64,000 bases of DNA from Portulaca oleracea (GCA_029582165.1 CM055893.1:25209179-25273178), one strand, 5' to 3'; shown: positions 21,427-34,126, counted from the first letter of the stretch. Numbers and translations are program-made. Notes: generated by a model not told the origin, from the sequence alone.

Positions 21427-23357
21427 GAAGGAGTGATTTTCTTGATAAGATGCCTTTGAGGTAATATCCTTCCTCACCTTTTGTGTTTAATTAGTGAGTC
21501 GATTTTCTTTTCTTCTTTTATTTTCTTTTTGTGTGAGTCTTTTTCTGTTATTTTGGGGTGCTTGCTTATCTACTTCTGTTTCCATTTTGAGGACATGACA
21601 ACCTTTTGTGATGGAGTGGGAGGGTAGTTTGCATTCCGGTTTTTGAGTCCAAAGAAAATAAAAAAGAGTGAAAGTTGTAATGTAAATATTTTAGTTTGTT
21701 TTCTTAGTTCATTAGTCCTTAGTGTCTTGTGTAGTTTGTTTTTCTTTTTGATCTTGCATGTGAACCATCACACATAGTATGCTTTTCTTGTTTATTTCTA
21801 ACCTATGTGTGATGTTCTTTGGATCGTGGATTGAATACGCTTGATTGAAGACTTCGAGGTAACCTTTTTCCACTCTCTTTATGTGAATATATCATTGATC
21901 CATGTTGCATGCTTGATTTCTCCTTTCTGGTGGCGAACCCCTTGAGTGTGATTGTTGGGAATATTTTGGTTGTTGGAGCCGTGTGGGCTCGGGTCGCCAC
22001 CGCTTTTTATGTGATAAGTGTTTTGTTTATATATGTTTTTCTTGGTTTTCTACCTTACTTGTGAACCCTTTTCATGATGGAGACATTGTGATATCTTGTG
22101 TTGGAGTGGGGGTGCTATTTTCCATTTGTCATGGGTAGATCACCTAGTTTTTTGAGTCTCTTGTTTTTGTTTTTTTAGTTTGTGTCTAGAAGTTTGAAAA
22201 GTGTTTGTGTGAAAGAAAAAAAGAGGGGAGAAATTTTGTGAAAAACCCAAAAGTTTCTTTTTCTTTTTGAAGATGTTTCCGTTCACAGTTGTGTAGATAG
22301 TTGTCTAATCGGTTAATTCAATCACTTAGAAGCGGCCGGTATGAATAATGATAGGCCTTAGGAAGGATTTTTGCCATAACTTATCTCTATTAGACCTCTA
22401 CATGGAATGGGAAAGCGGATTCCTCAAATCTTACACGCTTCAATTGTGAATTCTTACCTAAGTTAGACGGTTTTAGTTGTTCAATTGCTTAAACTCTTAA
22501 TTAATGCATTAAATAATTATTGTCGGGCTTACCGTCATGGGTTGGTTTGGGTGGATCGGCATCCTATGTCCCTTAAGTGCAATGACTCACGTATGGAGAA
22601 ACCCAGCAGGGAGGGTAACCCTTTGCGAAGGCCGGTGCTTAAATCCCGCAAAACTCGACACAAACGCTCTAAAAGACACAAAACGAATTGAGTGGAAATA
22701 CAAGAGCGTAAGAGCGAAGCAAGGACAAAGAAAAAAAGAGTTGAGCAAAAGAATGGTAAGAAAGAGCGAGAAAAAGAAAGAAAAGAGCGAAGTAAGAAAA
22801 AGAAAGAAAAGAGAGTTTGAAAGAAAAACCAAGAGTGAAGTAGGATAGATAATCCCGAGCTTGAGCATGAGAACAACTCTGATTGTCTCGCTTAGGATAG
22901 GAAGGACCGACTAGAGCCCACTTGCACATATGCACGAGGTGTTTTGCTCATCAGGAAGTGTTTTGGTTCAAAATCTCAAAGATTGGCAGTTTTCCAACCT
23001 TCGTGTCTTAATTTGTTTATACTTGCTTCTTCCAATTGATTGTTGAGGCGAGTTGGGGAACTAGGTGCATGATTGGGGACGAGAATATTTTCTTTGCTTT
23101 TGTTTTGTTTCGTTTTTCGGTTTTCACTTCTTTTTCTTTCCCCTTTTTCTTTTCTAGGGCTTTTGTGGGTATAGTTGCTATAAACCCTCACGAGACCTAC
23201 CTCGTCACCACTCTGCACGGGGTTTAAAGGGCTTGATGCATGTGCCAAATGCATTCGTGATTCCTGCGAAAGTGAGTTAGGGTTTTAGTTTTCTTTTTCT
23301 AGTCATTTTCTTTGTTTTTAGTTTGCACGGGGCGAGCAAACCCTTGTGTTGGAGTGG
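21427..23357 (+). other. T1 non-coding part with three G-rich tracts
   Basis: GGAGTGGG tracts occur near 21612 (GATGGAGTGGGAGGG), 22100 (GTTGGAGTGGGGGTG) and 23349 (GTTGGAGTGG), the last directly before the 3' LTR. A purine-only stretch lies at about 22690-22830. No reading frame here has a recognisable family. Confidence 0.6.
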
Positions 23358-24751
23358 TGTTCGGTCTCGTTCCGAGCCGAATTTTATCTCCTTTATAGGG
23401 TGTTTGTGTTTATTTTAGCCCTTTGTATATATTAGATATAGTGATTTAGTGTTTTGTAGGAAAATAAGGAGTTAGAAGAAGTTTGGGCTTAATTGAAGGT
23501 TTTTAGGGAATCCCGAGCGATTTCCCGAGTCAAACCAAGTCAATCCGAGCCGAGAACTAAGTCAACCCGAGTCGAGAGCCGAGGCGAAACCGAAGCCGGA
23601 AATTCCATGTCAAGATTGGCGCAAAACAGGGGAACGATACAGACTCAAAGGTTTGAAATACGTGTGCCTTTACTCTTTGGGTCATAACTCCTTCTTTACA
23701 ACTCCGATTGGTATGATATTTTGGGAGCTTAAAGTACACACCGAGAGCTTTCCATCGATATCTTACGGGTCTAAAACGGAGTTCGGATGAAGAAGTTATG
23801 TGCATTTGAAGTCGGCAGGGAAAAGCTGCCTAGAACTGTGACTCGCCCGCGCCAATTTCTGACTCGCCCGAGTCAACCTTCTGGAGCAGCAAAGACATAG
23901 ACCAAAGGAAGTAGGACAGTAGGCCGACTCGCCCGCGCCCATTGCCGACTCGCCCGCGCCCATTGGCGACTCGCCCGAGCCAATTTTCTGCGGAAAAACT
24001 GACGCACGTGCTGCGATTTATTTCTAGGGTTTTGGGTTGTATTTTTCCTTCTTCTATAAATACCCACTTGTATTAGCTTATTGAAGAGGGAGCCTAGGTA
24101 GTTTAGGAGTAGAATTAGATTAGATTTAATTGCTTTCTTTAATTGCTTTCTTAAATTGTTCTTCAAGTTTTCTCCATTGTTCTTCAAGCTTTCTTCAAGT
24201 TTTCTTGCAATTGTTATTTAACTCTTCTTTCAAGCGAATTTCCATTGAAGTATTTACAAGCTTTCTCTCTCTTTCTCTCTTTTTCTCTCTCTCTCTCTAG
24301 TCTCCATTGTTGATTTGATTTCAAAGCTTTCTAGTGAAAATCTCACCCAATCCATTTTTAGTGAGGAGGAGGGCTAAGGGTCACAAATTCCACTCTCAAG
24401 TGGGGATTTGGGGATTCTTAGTAATCCAATTCATGATTTTCTTGTTTGTTCGGGGAAAATCCAAGTTTGATTGAAGATTAGTGCAGATTGTTCATCAAAG
24501 GTATAATTTCTTTTCCCTAATTTCATTGTTCATGCTTTTTATTGCTTTCCTATTTATAGCTTTTTAATTGCTTTCATCTTAATTGCTTTATTTAATTCAT
24601 GCCTAGGTTAGATTTAATTGCTTTCATTTATATAATTTATCGCTTTCTGTATTGGGAAAAACCTTAACAAACCACAAATCCTAAGAATACCAGACACCCA
24701 TCCCTGAGATTGACATCCCTTACTTAAAACCGCAATTTACACAACCGAACA
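23358..24751 (+). repeat. 3' LTR of T1
   Basis: 1394 bp, the same length and ends as the 5' LTR. Stem-loop at 23683-23800, palindromes at 23835-23985, TATA near 24053. Confidence 0.93.
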
Positions 24752-27700
24752 AAGTGGCATGTAAATTACGTCATAAAAGATGAGTTAAAACGTATACCCA
24801 ACACATAGCATAAACTATTACTTCAAACCAATCATAAGGTATGACTTATAACATGTTGTAAAATATATTTAAAAACCATGAACAAGTCCTATAAGACTTA
24901 AACCCTTAACTTAAACCCTTGCAGTACTTAGTTACTTAAAACTTAGCTGTCGTATTATTATCCTGAACGTCCCCTGCTTGCGATGATCGGTTAAGCCTCC
25001 GTATGTGCATACCCGGACCGATCGGGAGATCCGAATGGTGGATAATTATCCTATACTGGCCAGGTTTCCATGATGTGCAACTAAAGCACTTCAACTATCT
25101 TTTCCTTGGGTGCACTAAGGCACGTATATAATTAACTTGGGGTGCACAAAGGCACATAAACATGTTTCCTTGGTGTGCACTAAGACACCATAAACGTGGT
25201 GTGCTCCAGGGCACCATAAACATGGGCGGGGCCTTGATTAACTTCTAAAACTTGGAAATTTAAACTACCCTTTTCCAATCATAACTTAAACATATATCTA
25301 CGTAAACTCCTCGAATAAGACTTGTACGTATAAAATGGAATTTATTCATGAAATAACTCATCCATCCAAAGCATAGAATTATCGTAAAAGTTTCGAATAT
25401 AAAGGGTACGCAACATAGATACTTAGAAATAACTGTGAAATTATCCTGATAAATCGACCTGAATTACTTAAAAAAATCCCTGAAAACTTACATATATTTT
25501 GAACATAAATCATGATACTTTGCATATAAACATGGATAATTATAAAATAAATTTAGAACTTAACGTAAATTATTAATTTATGACATTATTCATAAAAAGT
25601 CAGGCAGTATACGTACCTGAAGACTTAAGAACACGTACGGAACGAGCAAGGACTTGAACAGTGGTGCAACGATCTCTTGGAGGGACTTTAAAAGAAAAGA
25701 AATCATGAATTAGGACCTAACTTAGGAGGAATAACATAGTGAATTTTTTTTGGGGAATAATAATAATAACTCGGTTCTAAGGCATACTCATAAGATCATA
25801 ACTTCTCGTACAAGCATCGGATCATGGCATAAGAAGACTTTCCGGAAAGTTCAGATTACACACTCAAACTTTGGAGTTGACCATGAAATCTAGAAACGTG
25901 GCTAAGGAAGCTAAAAATTAACATCTTTATAAGCTGCCGAGAATAATAATCATTTAAACTTCAATTAATCGGAAAATGGTAACTCGAGCTCTAGTTATCG
26001 GTTCGGAACGTGTAAGCTGTCTATGGAAAGCTCGTAACACATACTCCAACTTTCATTTTAACCGTAAGTTGAGTTGAACATGGGAAAGGGTCGGATTTTA
26101 ATCAACAAAACAGGCAGCCACCAAAAATACATTCTGGAAAACTCACATTTTTGTCTTCCATATAAAAGCTCATAACTCTCTCTCCCGATATCCTATGAAC
26201 ATCTACCATACATTTCTAAAAAGCCCATGGTGTACCCTACAACATTCATTTAGAGAACCAATTGATTTGGATATGGAAAAGGGGTCGGAATTCAGCCATG
26301 AGCATCATATCATGGAACTGATTTTCTGGGTAGCTCAGATTATTGCCCCATACTCGAAAACTCATAACTTTCATTCCCGACATTCGATAGCTACAAACTT
26401 TACCATGCTGGAAAGCTTAAATAATGGTCTAAAACTTTCATGTTGAACATTTAGATCAAAAAGGTTCTAAATAGACGAACAACATGCATTTAAGTACTGA
26501 CCTCAGAACACGTATATAATTGCCACACTTTACGGTTTTGGTCATAACTCAAGTTATACACCTCGAAATCTCGAGATTCAAAAACCAGGTGTTAGCTAAC
26601 ATCATAGGCTACCATTTTATATAAAAACATAGGTCAAAATCATATCCTACACCCTCTGGGAAGAATCAGATTACAACCAGGAACATCCTAGGCCGTTTAT
26701 TTAGCTTTGCATGTAAGTTGTACTTGACTAACTCATACTAATCAAACCCTAAATACACCTCTTAAGCAAGAACATAATTTGCAGAGTTCATCCCTCAGAA
26801 AGTACCCATCCATGGCCCCAAAATCCACATGCAACACATAATTTCAATATAATTCAATCCTCCAAGTGAATTCCTTCACATAATCAACATCAAAATTAAA
26901 TAAAATTCAATCATTTGCTACTCCAAATCTGTTCTAAGTTCATGCATCCATTCCTAATTATAATCCCACTCTTCACAGCAAATTACACTACCAAATCATC
27001 ATGCATGTTCAGATTTTATAACCATTCATACTTATTCTTAGATAAAAACACAAAATTCATCACACTTACCCAATTCCTCCTCTAGTAATCTTATATCTTC
27101 AATCACCACCACTTGACCCCAAGGAAAAACTTGATTAACCTTCTGTAAAACATAAAAAGAGAACCAATAACTCAGATTACAACTAGGATTTACATTTGAA
27201 AGGGAGTAGGAGAGTGATGGAGTAGATTACCACTTAAATTGGAGAGAAAGAGTAAGAAAAGAAGAGGAACGATGGTGATGATGGGCGACTGTGACGGGTA
27301 GCCGCCGGTGGCCGGCGAGAGGACGGCGGCAGCGGCAGTGGTTGGCAGGCAGTGGTGGGTGGTGGGTGGCGTGGATGAGAGGTGAAGCCAAAGAGACACA
27401 CAAGGGAGATTGAGAGCAAGTGTTGTATTTGAATTAGTAAAATACTACTCCCTCCTTAATAATATATACATTTTAATAAGATTAAGGCCCAAACTCCATC
27501 CCCCTCTCTTTCTTTGATTCGGCCAAATGGCCCAAATAACCCAAAATTTTATCAATTTATTTCCTTCTCTTATACTTATATCTCCCACCTTCCCCAAACT
27601 ATCGAGATTTCTTAAACCGTAAACATATTCTTGGTATCCCAAATAAATATATTCCTACACCTCCGTAAAATTTCTCATAATTATAAACCGAAATTGACTT

Positions 27701-27970
27701 GCATAAAAGAAAGACCCAATGTATTGGTCTCGGAAAAAGAATTCATATACGATCAGGACCACTATAAAAATTGTCGAAAGGTAATTCTTAAAAAAGAAAA
27801 TTAAACTAGTGCGTTGACGATCATTGCACTGTTCAAGCCCTGCAAAACATACACTGGGTTAGAAAAAAAAATGGAACACGCGCTTGTAATTACTCGTGAT
27901 TTATTATTAACCTTGATTAATTAAACTAATTAACACGGACTAAGGGAGGGATATTCTTCGGGTTATTACA

Positions 27971-28000
27971 TCTTACTTCCCTTAAAAGAAGTTTCGTCCC
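27971..28000 (-). other. Polypurine tract of G1
   Basis: On the minus strand, ACTTCTTTTAAGGGAAGTAA runs directly into the LTR start TGTAATAACCC. It is preceded by a GGGACGAAAC phrase typical of plant chromovirus 3' ends. Confidence 0.75.
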
Positions 28001-28066
28001 CGAAATTTGAAAATACTACCCCCTTATCTTCGGTGTCTTACCTTAAAACAGATGGGAGTACTTGTT

Positions 28067-28294
28067 TCACATGTCCTTTTCGGTTTCCTGTGTAGCTTTC
28101 GACGTGGAGTGATTAATCCGAAGGACTTTCACTAGGGGGATTTCCTTGGAGCGTAAAAGCTTGACTCTCCGGTCCAGAATCTGAACCGACACTTCTTCAT
28201 AAGATAGATTCTCCGCGATAGCCATTGGCTCGGGTTCACTACATGGCTCGGTCCGGTATATATTTTCGCAACTAATAAACGCGAAATACGTCAT
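28067..28294 (-). pseudogene. Chromodomain region at the C-terminus of G1 integrase
   Basis: A 75-residue stretch containing EPEPMAIAENLSYEE, VQILDRRVKLLRSKEIP and a LVKVL...ATQETEKDM end. This order is the usual integrase-attached chromodomain of plant chromoviruses, which steers insertion into heterochromatin by binding histone marks. The aromatic W before the EAT/E motif is not kept (LVKVLRINH), so binding would probably be impaired. Confidence 0.8.
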
Positions 28295-28303
28295 GGAAAT
28301 GCT

Positions 28304-29077
28304 CTAACTATGCAGGTAATTCAAGCCTATACACGATTGGGTTAATCTTCCCAATAATCTCATAAAGCCCAAATACCGAGGGTTTAGCTTCCCTTTCACC
28401 TTGAATCTATACACTCCTTTAGTGGGTGAAACCTTGAGAAATACTTTATCTCCTGGCTGAAACTCTAAAGGTTTCTCTCTTCGATCAGCATAACTTTTCT
28501 GCCGACTTTGAGTGGCCTTGATATGCTGCTGGATGACCCATACTTTATCCATCATGTCCTGTATCATGTCGGGACCCACTAATAATGTTTCATCTAGTTC
28601 ATTCCAACATAAAGGGGATCTGCATCTCCGTCCGTAAAGAGCCTCAAAAGGCGTCATCTGAATCCTAGCTTGGTAGCTATTGTGGTTGGAGAATTCCATT
28701 AATGGTATGAAATCTTCCCAAAATCCTTGAAAGTCTAAGATGCATGCCCGAAGCATATCTTCTACTATTTGATTTGCCCTTCTTGTCTGACCGTCTGTTT
28801 CTGGATGATACGAGCTATTAAAGCTCAGCGTGGTGCCCAAGGCCATCTATAGAGCTACCCAAAATTGTGATTGGGACCAGGTGTCTCGATCAGAGACTAT
28901 GTCCTTGGGGATGCCATGTAGCCTTACTATTCCCTTCATATGAATATCTGCTAACCTATCAACCTTCCAACTCTCATTAATTAGAACGAAATGGGCAGAT
29001 TTAGTCAATCGATCCACGATCACCCATATCACATTCTTCTGGGTAACCATAAAGGGCAATTCCCTGATAAAATCCAT
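28304..29077 (-). pseudogene. Integrase core of G1
   Basis: Two directly adjoining in-frame parts (29077-28847 and 28846-28304) are separated by one stop. The first has MDFIRELP and VDRLTKSAHF and an IVSDRD motif, part of the DDE core. The second has SYHPETDGQT and LRAC and continues to a GPY/F-like region that reads KLNPRYLGF and then loses the frame. Integrase would join the DNA copy to the chromosome. Inactive because of the stop and frame loss. Confidence 0.88.
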
Positions 29078-29266
29078 AGATATTGAATCCCATTTCCATG
29101 TAGGGATCTCTTATGGCCTTAATTATCCTGCAAGTCGTTGGTGCTCTATCTTCACCTTTTGACATGTGAGACACTTACCCACAAAATTAGCGATGTCCTT
29201 CTTCATGTTAGGCCACCAAAACTTCTCTTTCCTGTCTCGGTACATCTTAGTATCTCCTGGGTGGAC

Positions 29267-29458
29267 TTAGTATGGGGCGTTGTGCCCTTCGTGCAGAATC
29301 CTCTCTCGTAGATCTCGGCTTGCAGGCACACATAGACGATTTTGGAATCTTAAGGTTCCATCCTCGTGAACCAAAAACCCTGGCAGTTTTCCTTGTTTTA
29401 TTCTTGCACGGATATACCTCAAATGATCATCATTCATTTTTTTCCTCTTTGATTTCAT
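29267..29458 (-). pseudogene. Region preceding the integrase zinc finger of G1
   Basis: The frame reads FLVHEDGTLRFQNRLCVPA and LRERILHEGH, the conserved linker between RNase H and the HHCC zinc finger in plant gypsy pol. The next bases (29220-29160) still suggest an H...C...C finger in another frame. Confidence 0.8.
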
Positions 29459-29791
29459 CCAAGATGGAGGGTCGAACCTAAAGTTCTGCCAACTGTGTTT
29501 TCACCTAATCCAGCGGGACTACTTCAATCCATGCTTCCTGAATTTCTTGGATGAGTTTTGATTTGGCCATCTTCGGCGCATCTGAGTCATGCTGATTCTT
29601 TCTACTTAGGGCACCAGCTACTAAATTTGCCTTTCCTGGATGGTAGTGAATGTCTAAGTCATACTCTTTGATGAGCTCCAACCATCTTTGTTTCCTTCAG
29701 TTTAACTCTTTCTGAATAAATACGTTTTTGAGACTCCGATGATTTGTGAAACTTTGGTGGAAACACCGTATAAATAATGCCTCTGGATCTT

Positions 29792-29995
29792 TTAAAACAA
29801 AATTACCGCGGCTAACTCCAACTCATGAGTAGGGTGATTCAACTTGTAAGGCTTTAACTGTCGAGAGGCGTAAGCTATGACCTTGTCACCTTGCATCAAG
29901 ACGCATCCTAACCCTCGTTTGGACGCATCACTATACACGACGTATTCTTTCCCTCCTACTGGCAAGGCCAAGATTGGGCCAGATGTGAGTCTCAT
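29792..29995 (-). pseudogene. RNase H domain fragment of G1
   Basis: This shows [23 protein letters not shown] and [11 protein letters not shown] with THELELAAV, the hallmark of gypsy RNase H. The D in YSDAS and E in LELAA are kept. Frameshifts on both sides separate it from RT and integrase. Confidence 0.88.
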
Positions 29996-30286
29996 TTTGA
30001 GTTCTTAATGTGCTTGCTCACACTTTTCTGACCATTCAGACTTGGTAGTCTTTCTTCACAGACTCGTCAACGGTAAGGCAATCCTAGAAAAATCTTTTAT
30101 GAAACACCTGTAATAGCTTGCCACACCTAGAATACCTCTTACTTCGGTAATGGTGGTAGTCTAGCCCAGTTCATGAATGCTTCAACCTTTTTGCGGGTCG
30201 ACTTTGATCCCTTCTTTGGTCATTATATGCCTTAAAAAAAAAAGAAACTACTTCTTCTAGCCAAAATTCACACTTCTCCAGCTTAG

Positions 30287-30730
30287 CTATAACTGTTGTT
30301 CTCTTAAAGTTTGTAGCACTATTCTCAAGTGCGGTTCATGCTCTTCTCGAGTCCTTGAGTAAATCAAAATATCATAAATGAAGAACACCACAAACTTATC
30401 CAGATAGGATCTAAAAATTCTGTTCATGAGATTCATAAAAACTGTCGGTGCATTGGTAAGTCCAAAAGGCATCACAATAAGCTCGTAGTGCCCATAACAG
30501 GTCCTAAAAGTTGTATTGGGTACATCTTCCGGCCTTAGCCTCAACTGGTGATATCCAGACCTTAGGTCAATTTTGGAAAACACGGATGCCCCTTGCAACT
30601 GGTCACATAAGTCATCAATACGGGGCAGGGGGTACTTGTTCTTGATAATAACCTTGTTTAACTCTCGGTAATCCATACATAGCCTCGGGCTCCCATCCTT
30701 TTCCTTAACGAACAAACTGGCGCTCCCCAA
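30287..30730 (-). pseudogene. Reverse transcriptase domain of G1, catalytic box mutated
   Basis: 147 residues with [17 protein letters not shown], the [10 protein letters not shown] box (catalytic D55 kept) and MPFGLTNAP. The active-site box, normally FIDD in this family, reads FIYD at residues 117-120, so one catalytic aspartate is changed to tyrosine (codon about 30374-30376). RT copies element RNA to DNA in the particle; this copy cannot. Confidence 0.9.
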
Positions 30731-30896
30731 GGAGAAACACTAGGTCTTATAAACCTTAATTAATTCAACTTATCCAGCTGGGTCTTGAGCTCTTTGAACT
30801 CAGTGGGTGCCATTCGATAAGGCGCCTTTGGTATTGATTGCGTACCTGGTACTAGCTCTATTTCAAAATCGATTTCCCTCTTCGGGGGTAGGCTAG

Positions 30897-31109
30897 TTAG
30901 CTCTTCAGGAAAAACATCTGGAAAAAATCCCTTACTACGGGAATATCTTCCACTTTCAGCTCCTCTGGCTTACTTTCCATCACATAACATACATATCCTT
31001 CAGCTCCTTGGCGTATGAGCCTTCTTTCCTTCTTCAAAGAGGCAATCTTACAATTGAGCTTTCCTGATTCACCGTGGAAATGAACTTTACCTCCTAACTG
31101 ACTTTTCAA
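30897..31109 (-). pseudogene. Protease-RT connector of G1
   Basis: It contains a KLNCKIASLKKERRLIRQGAE-type segment and the [13 protein letters not shown] motif that precedes RT in plant gypsy pol (usually IPVVREFPDVFP). Confidence 0.75.
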
Positions 31110-31301
31110 AAGAACAATCCCTTCCTCTCATTTTATCTTGGCTCCATACTTGGCTAACCAATCCGTGGCTAAGATAACATCAAATTCAGCTATATCTATG
31201 ACAATAAGGTCTACTGGAAAGATTCCTTCAGATATGTTGAGCGGCACATTCAGGAGTGCCCTTTCCCATGCTATAACCTGGCCATTTAGTAGCCGTATTT
31301 G

Positions 31302-31626
31302 CTATGCTGCTGCCTTTTCATGATTCTGTAAGCCTAGCTCATAATTAACACGCACAGAAATAAATGAATACGATGCACCAGAATCAAATAAAGCATAAAC
31401 AGATCTTGCATTTATTAACAGAGTTCCAGTGATCACCATACCCAAAGTGGCCACTTCCTTAACCAAATAGAAGGTTCCGATGGTTACCCATTTCTCTTTC
31501 GGTACCTCAAGGACCTCAAATATCTTTTCCATATCCCACATCCAATCTTCTAATTCTACAGGGTTAAACCCTTCTGCATAGGTTCTAGGGTTCCTCTTGG
31601 CTACCTTATTAGCATGGTCATCATTC
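31302..31626 (-). pseudogene. Fused gag-protease fragment of G1
   Basis: Read on the minus strand, a gag segment (FNPVELEDWMWDMEKIFEVL, then VTIGTFYL) passes directly into a protease (VITGTLLINARSVYALFDSG, then ASYSFIS). The aspartic protease active site DSG is kept. Gag normally continues for over 200 residues with a zinc knuckle before the protease; here that part is missing, so an in-frame deletion has joined the two. The frame begins to the right at 37630 beyond the inserted element G2. Confidence 0.82.
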
Positions 31627-31631
31627 TTAAC

Positions 31632-34064
31632 TGTAACGCCCCAACCTAGGGTGGCTAGGCACGTCACTGCCGTGGGGTCCTCCTTGGACACCCACAAGGC
31701 TACCGAAACTCCAAACCATAGTTATTCCCAAAAATCGTAGCGCAGCGGACGCTTTTCCCTATAACAAAACTCAACTTAGGTCATTGGAGTCAAACTAGCA
31801 CATGCAAATCCATACATACTTACATCAACAAAGTGTACACACCAAATACATCAATATTAAACTTAACAACATATTCCGAATCAAACATATAACTCCAAGC
31901 CTCCTTCTTAGCCATAACTTAAAAAGACTTCAAGACCTAGTCGCTTAAGGTACCTTCCTGCCTTTCAGCTTTGAAAACCCTGTAAAAGAGGTGAGGTCAT
32001 GAGCTCCCCGAGCCCAGCGAATAATCCTTATCTCCCCCGTTGTTACACTTTGCACATTAACAGGTTAGCACATAAGAATATTATCCTGTACACATACCAT
32101 TACTTTCTAAAAAGCAACAACATAGGGAAGTGACAAAGGGATCTATATCAAAGAATCACCATAAGCTCATATAACTCATACATACATATCGCATAATTTA
32201 ACTAAAATATCACATTCTTATCAAAGTCACACCATACTTCGTAATCAAAGTCACACCTAGTCACAATCTTCCAATTTTAGAAAGCTTAACACAAATCACA
32301 ACATAACACAGTTTTCCCAATTAATCAAAGTAACTTGTTGTAGGGGAACTCAACTTATAACTCACTGGACTAGCACCTATATATCACAAGGGTCACAAAC
32401 ACATCCTGGTGAACCAGGGACCCATCGTTCTAGAGTACAGATATTCTTAATTAACAAACTATGTGGTCACATTCACATCCTAGCGGACTGGGAAGAGCCC
32501 ACTCAAGGTACCAACTAGGGACTCACATAGATCCAAAACAAACAGGCCGAAAATCACATCCTGGTACCTACCAGGCGACCTGACACAAAGACGCTACTAC
32601 TATGGCCATAGTCCTAGAACGACACATAAGCAATAGCCCAAAGTAAGACACAAATCTCATTCCCCAACTTTAGCTTAATTATGCCATTAACACGAACAAA
32701 CACAAGCCATTTCATCTCTTGAAGCTAAGTAAATCATACAAGTCAACAAGATAAACATCCAACAAGGCATAATATATGTCATACATCATAATATTTTCCA
32801 TACTTACTGATTTCAAGACCTAATACACATTATTTTCACAATTGACAACTCCACTTAGCACACGAACAAGCCCAATTTACACCAATTAAACATATATATA
32901 CAAAACTCCATAACTCTCAAAATAAACATCATAAATTCTTGAAATCTTAAACACACATGATATATACCATAAAGAATTTACAGTAAAATTTATAGACATA
33001 AAAGCTAAACACATAATTCACGAAAATTCACACAATTTCATCAAATTTGAACTGAAAAACAGGGCAGTTTCACTCTAAAAATTATATCTCACAGAATAAA
33101 ACTCCACATTTCATGAAAAGTTACCACAAGCTGTTTAATAGCATCTCGAATATACAGTAAAAATTTTGTTCAATTTGGATAAGCCAATAATTCACAATAA
33201 ATCAAACAGTAACCCAATCCCTGTGTATACGAATTTTCTAATAGTTTTCATCCATAATTCTTGTTCTTCAAACCCTAAAATTCAAGCAACAACCACAATC
33301 TAATACATGCAAACTCAGATTCACAACCAAAACATCAAGTCTCATCAAAATCATATACTTTAACAATCCAACACATGCAAGCCAAAGGTTGGTTTCTAAC
33401 AACTCCAATTAGAGTTTTCTAATCTTTTAAACCCTAAAAACAACTCAAATTCATGCAATTCAATTCCAAATTTGAGTATAAATCATAATCAAAATCTTTC
33501 TCTATCAATTTTATCAAAGAAAGAGAAGAATTACTCACCAAAATTAGTGAAACAACACAATCCGTAAGTCTCTGATTCTGGGCTATAACTCGAGCTAGAG
33601 AGGTCAAAACGACAATCACACCGTTGGATAGGAAGAAGAATGTGTCAGGAACAACATACTAAAATTTGAATTCGATCACAGGTCGTTTGGGTGTCGATCG
33701 GAACCAAAAACCGGACTGCCAGATCTTCTTCTTCTTCCTCTTCTTCTTGTTCTTATTCTCTCTCAACCCCTCTCTTTTTCTATCTGAAAGTGTGTGTTTA
33801 ACGTGATAACCCCCCTCCCCTAATGTTTTTATTTTCTTTTCTTTTCTCCTTTTCACTTCATTTTCTTATTCCTTTTTCTTATTCACTCTTTTTTTTCTTT
33901 TCTCAACATCTAATTAGTAACCAGTAAACTAATTAATACTACAAGAACTAACACAAATTAAAAATAAAATAACACATTAAAATATCACACAGATATAATT
34001 TAAACACTTAAAATAAACCACTATATCAAAGTTAGTCAGTTAAAAAAAAAAGCGGGGTGTTACA
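31632..34064 (-). repeat. 3' LTR of G2
   Basis: 2433 bp. On the plus strand it starts TGTAACGCCCC and ends GGGGTGTTACA. Confidence 0.95.
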
Positions 34065-34095
34065 TCCTTCCCCCCTTAAAATAAGTTTCGTCCTC
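34065..34095 (-). other. Polypurine tract of G2
   Basis: On the minus strand, TTTTAAGGGGGGAAGGA leads directly into the LTR start TGTAACACCCC. Confidence 0.85.
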
Positions 34096-34126
34096 GAAAC
34101 TTACCTTGTTCCTTAAACGAACCACC

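Larger units (their letters stand above)
18120..24751 (+). mobile_element. Non-autonomous Tat/Athila-like LTR element T1
   Basis: Two 1394-bp LTRs (18120-19513 and 23358-24751), starting TGTTCGG and ending CCGAACA, enclose 3.84 kb with one decayed gag-like frame and no pol. The TSD is AAGTG on the right (24752-24756) and AAGGG on the left (18115-18119). The uninterrupted site survives in the other G1 LTR as AAGTG at 40194-40198, so the left copy has mutated by one base. LTR copies are about 2% different by eye, so insertion is fairly recent. Confidence 0.93.
17258..27970 (-). repeat. 3' LTR of G1, split by element T1
   Basis: It runs from TGTAACACCCC (the reverse of the LTR end) at 17258 to GGGTTATTACA at 27970, with 18120-24751 inserted. 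Net length is about 4076 bp. It aligns throughout with 39342-47026. It preserves the empty site for the solo LTR S2 (CAAGC at 27834-27838). A GC-rich patch at 27290-27370 has open frames on the minus strand but no protein similarity; it is non-coding. Confidence 0.92.

Noticed and set aside
22535..22876. Frames of 90-113 codons on both strands in T1
   Set aside because: Caused by a purine-only stretch giving Lys/Glu/Arg on one strand and Phe/Ser/Leu on the other.
26195..26446. 83-codon frame also found at 41636-41887
   Set aside because: Kept in both G1 LTRs only because they are copies of each other; it differs freely in amino acids and lies in non-coding LTR sequence.
27190..27419. Minus-strand frames with Pro/Thr/Ser-rich translation
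   Set aside because: GC-rich transcription-start zone of the G1 LTR; the sister LTR copy (42629-42826) has changed frame, so no coding constraint.
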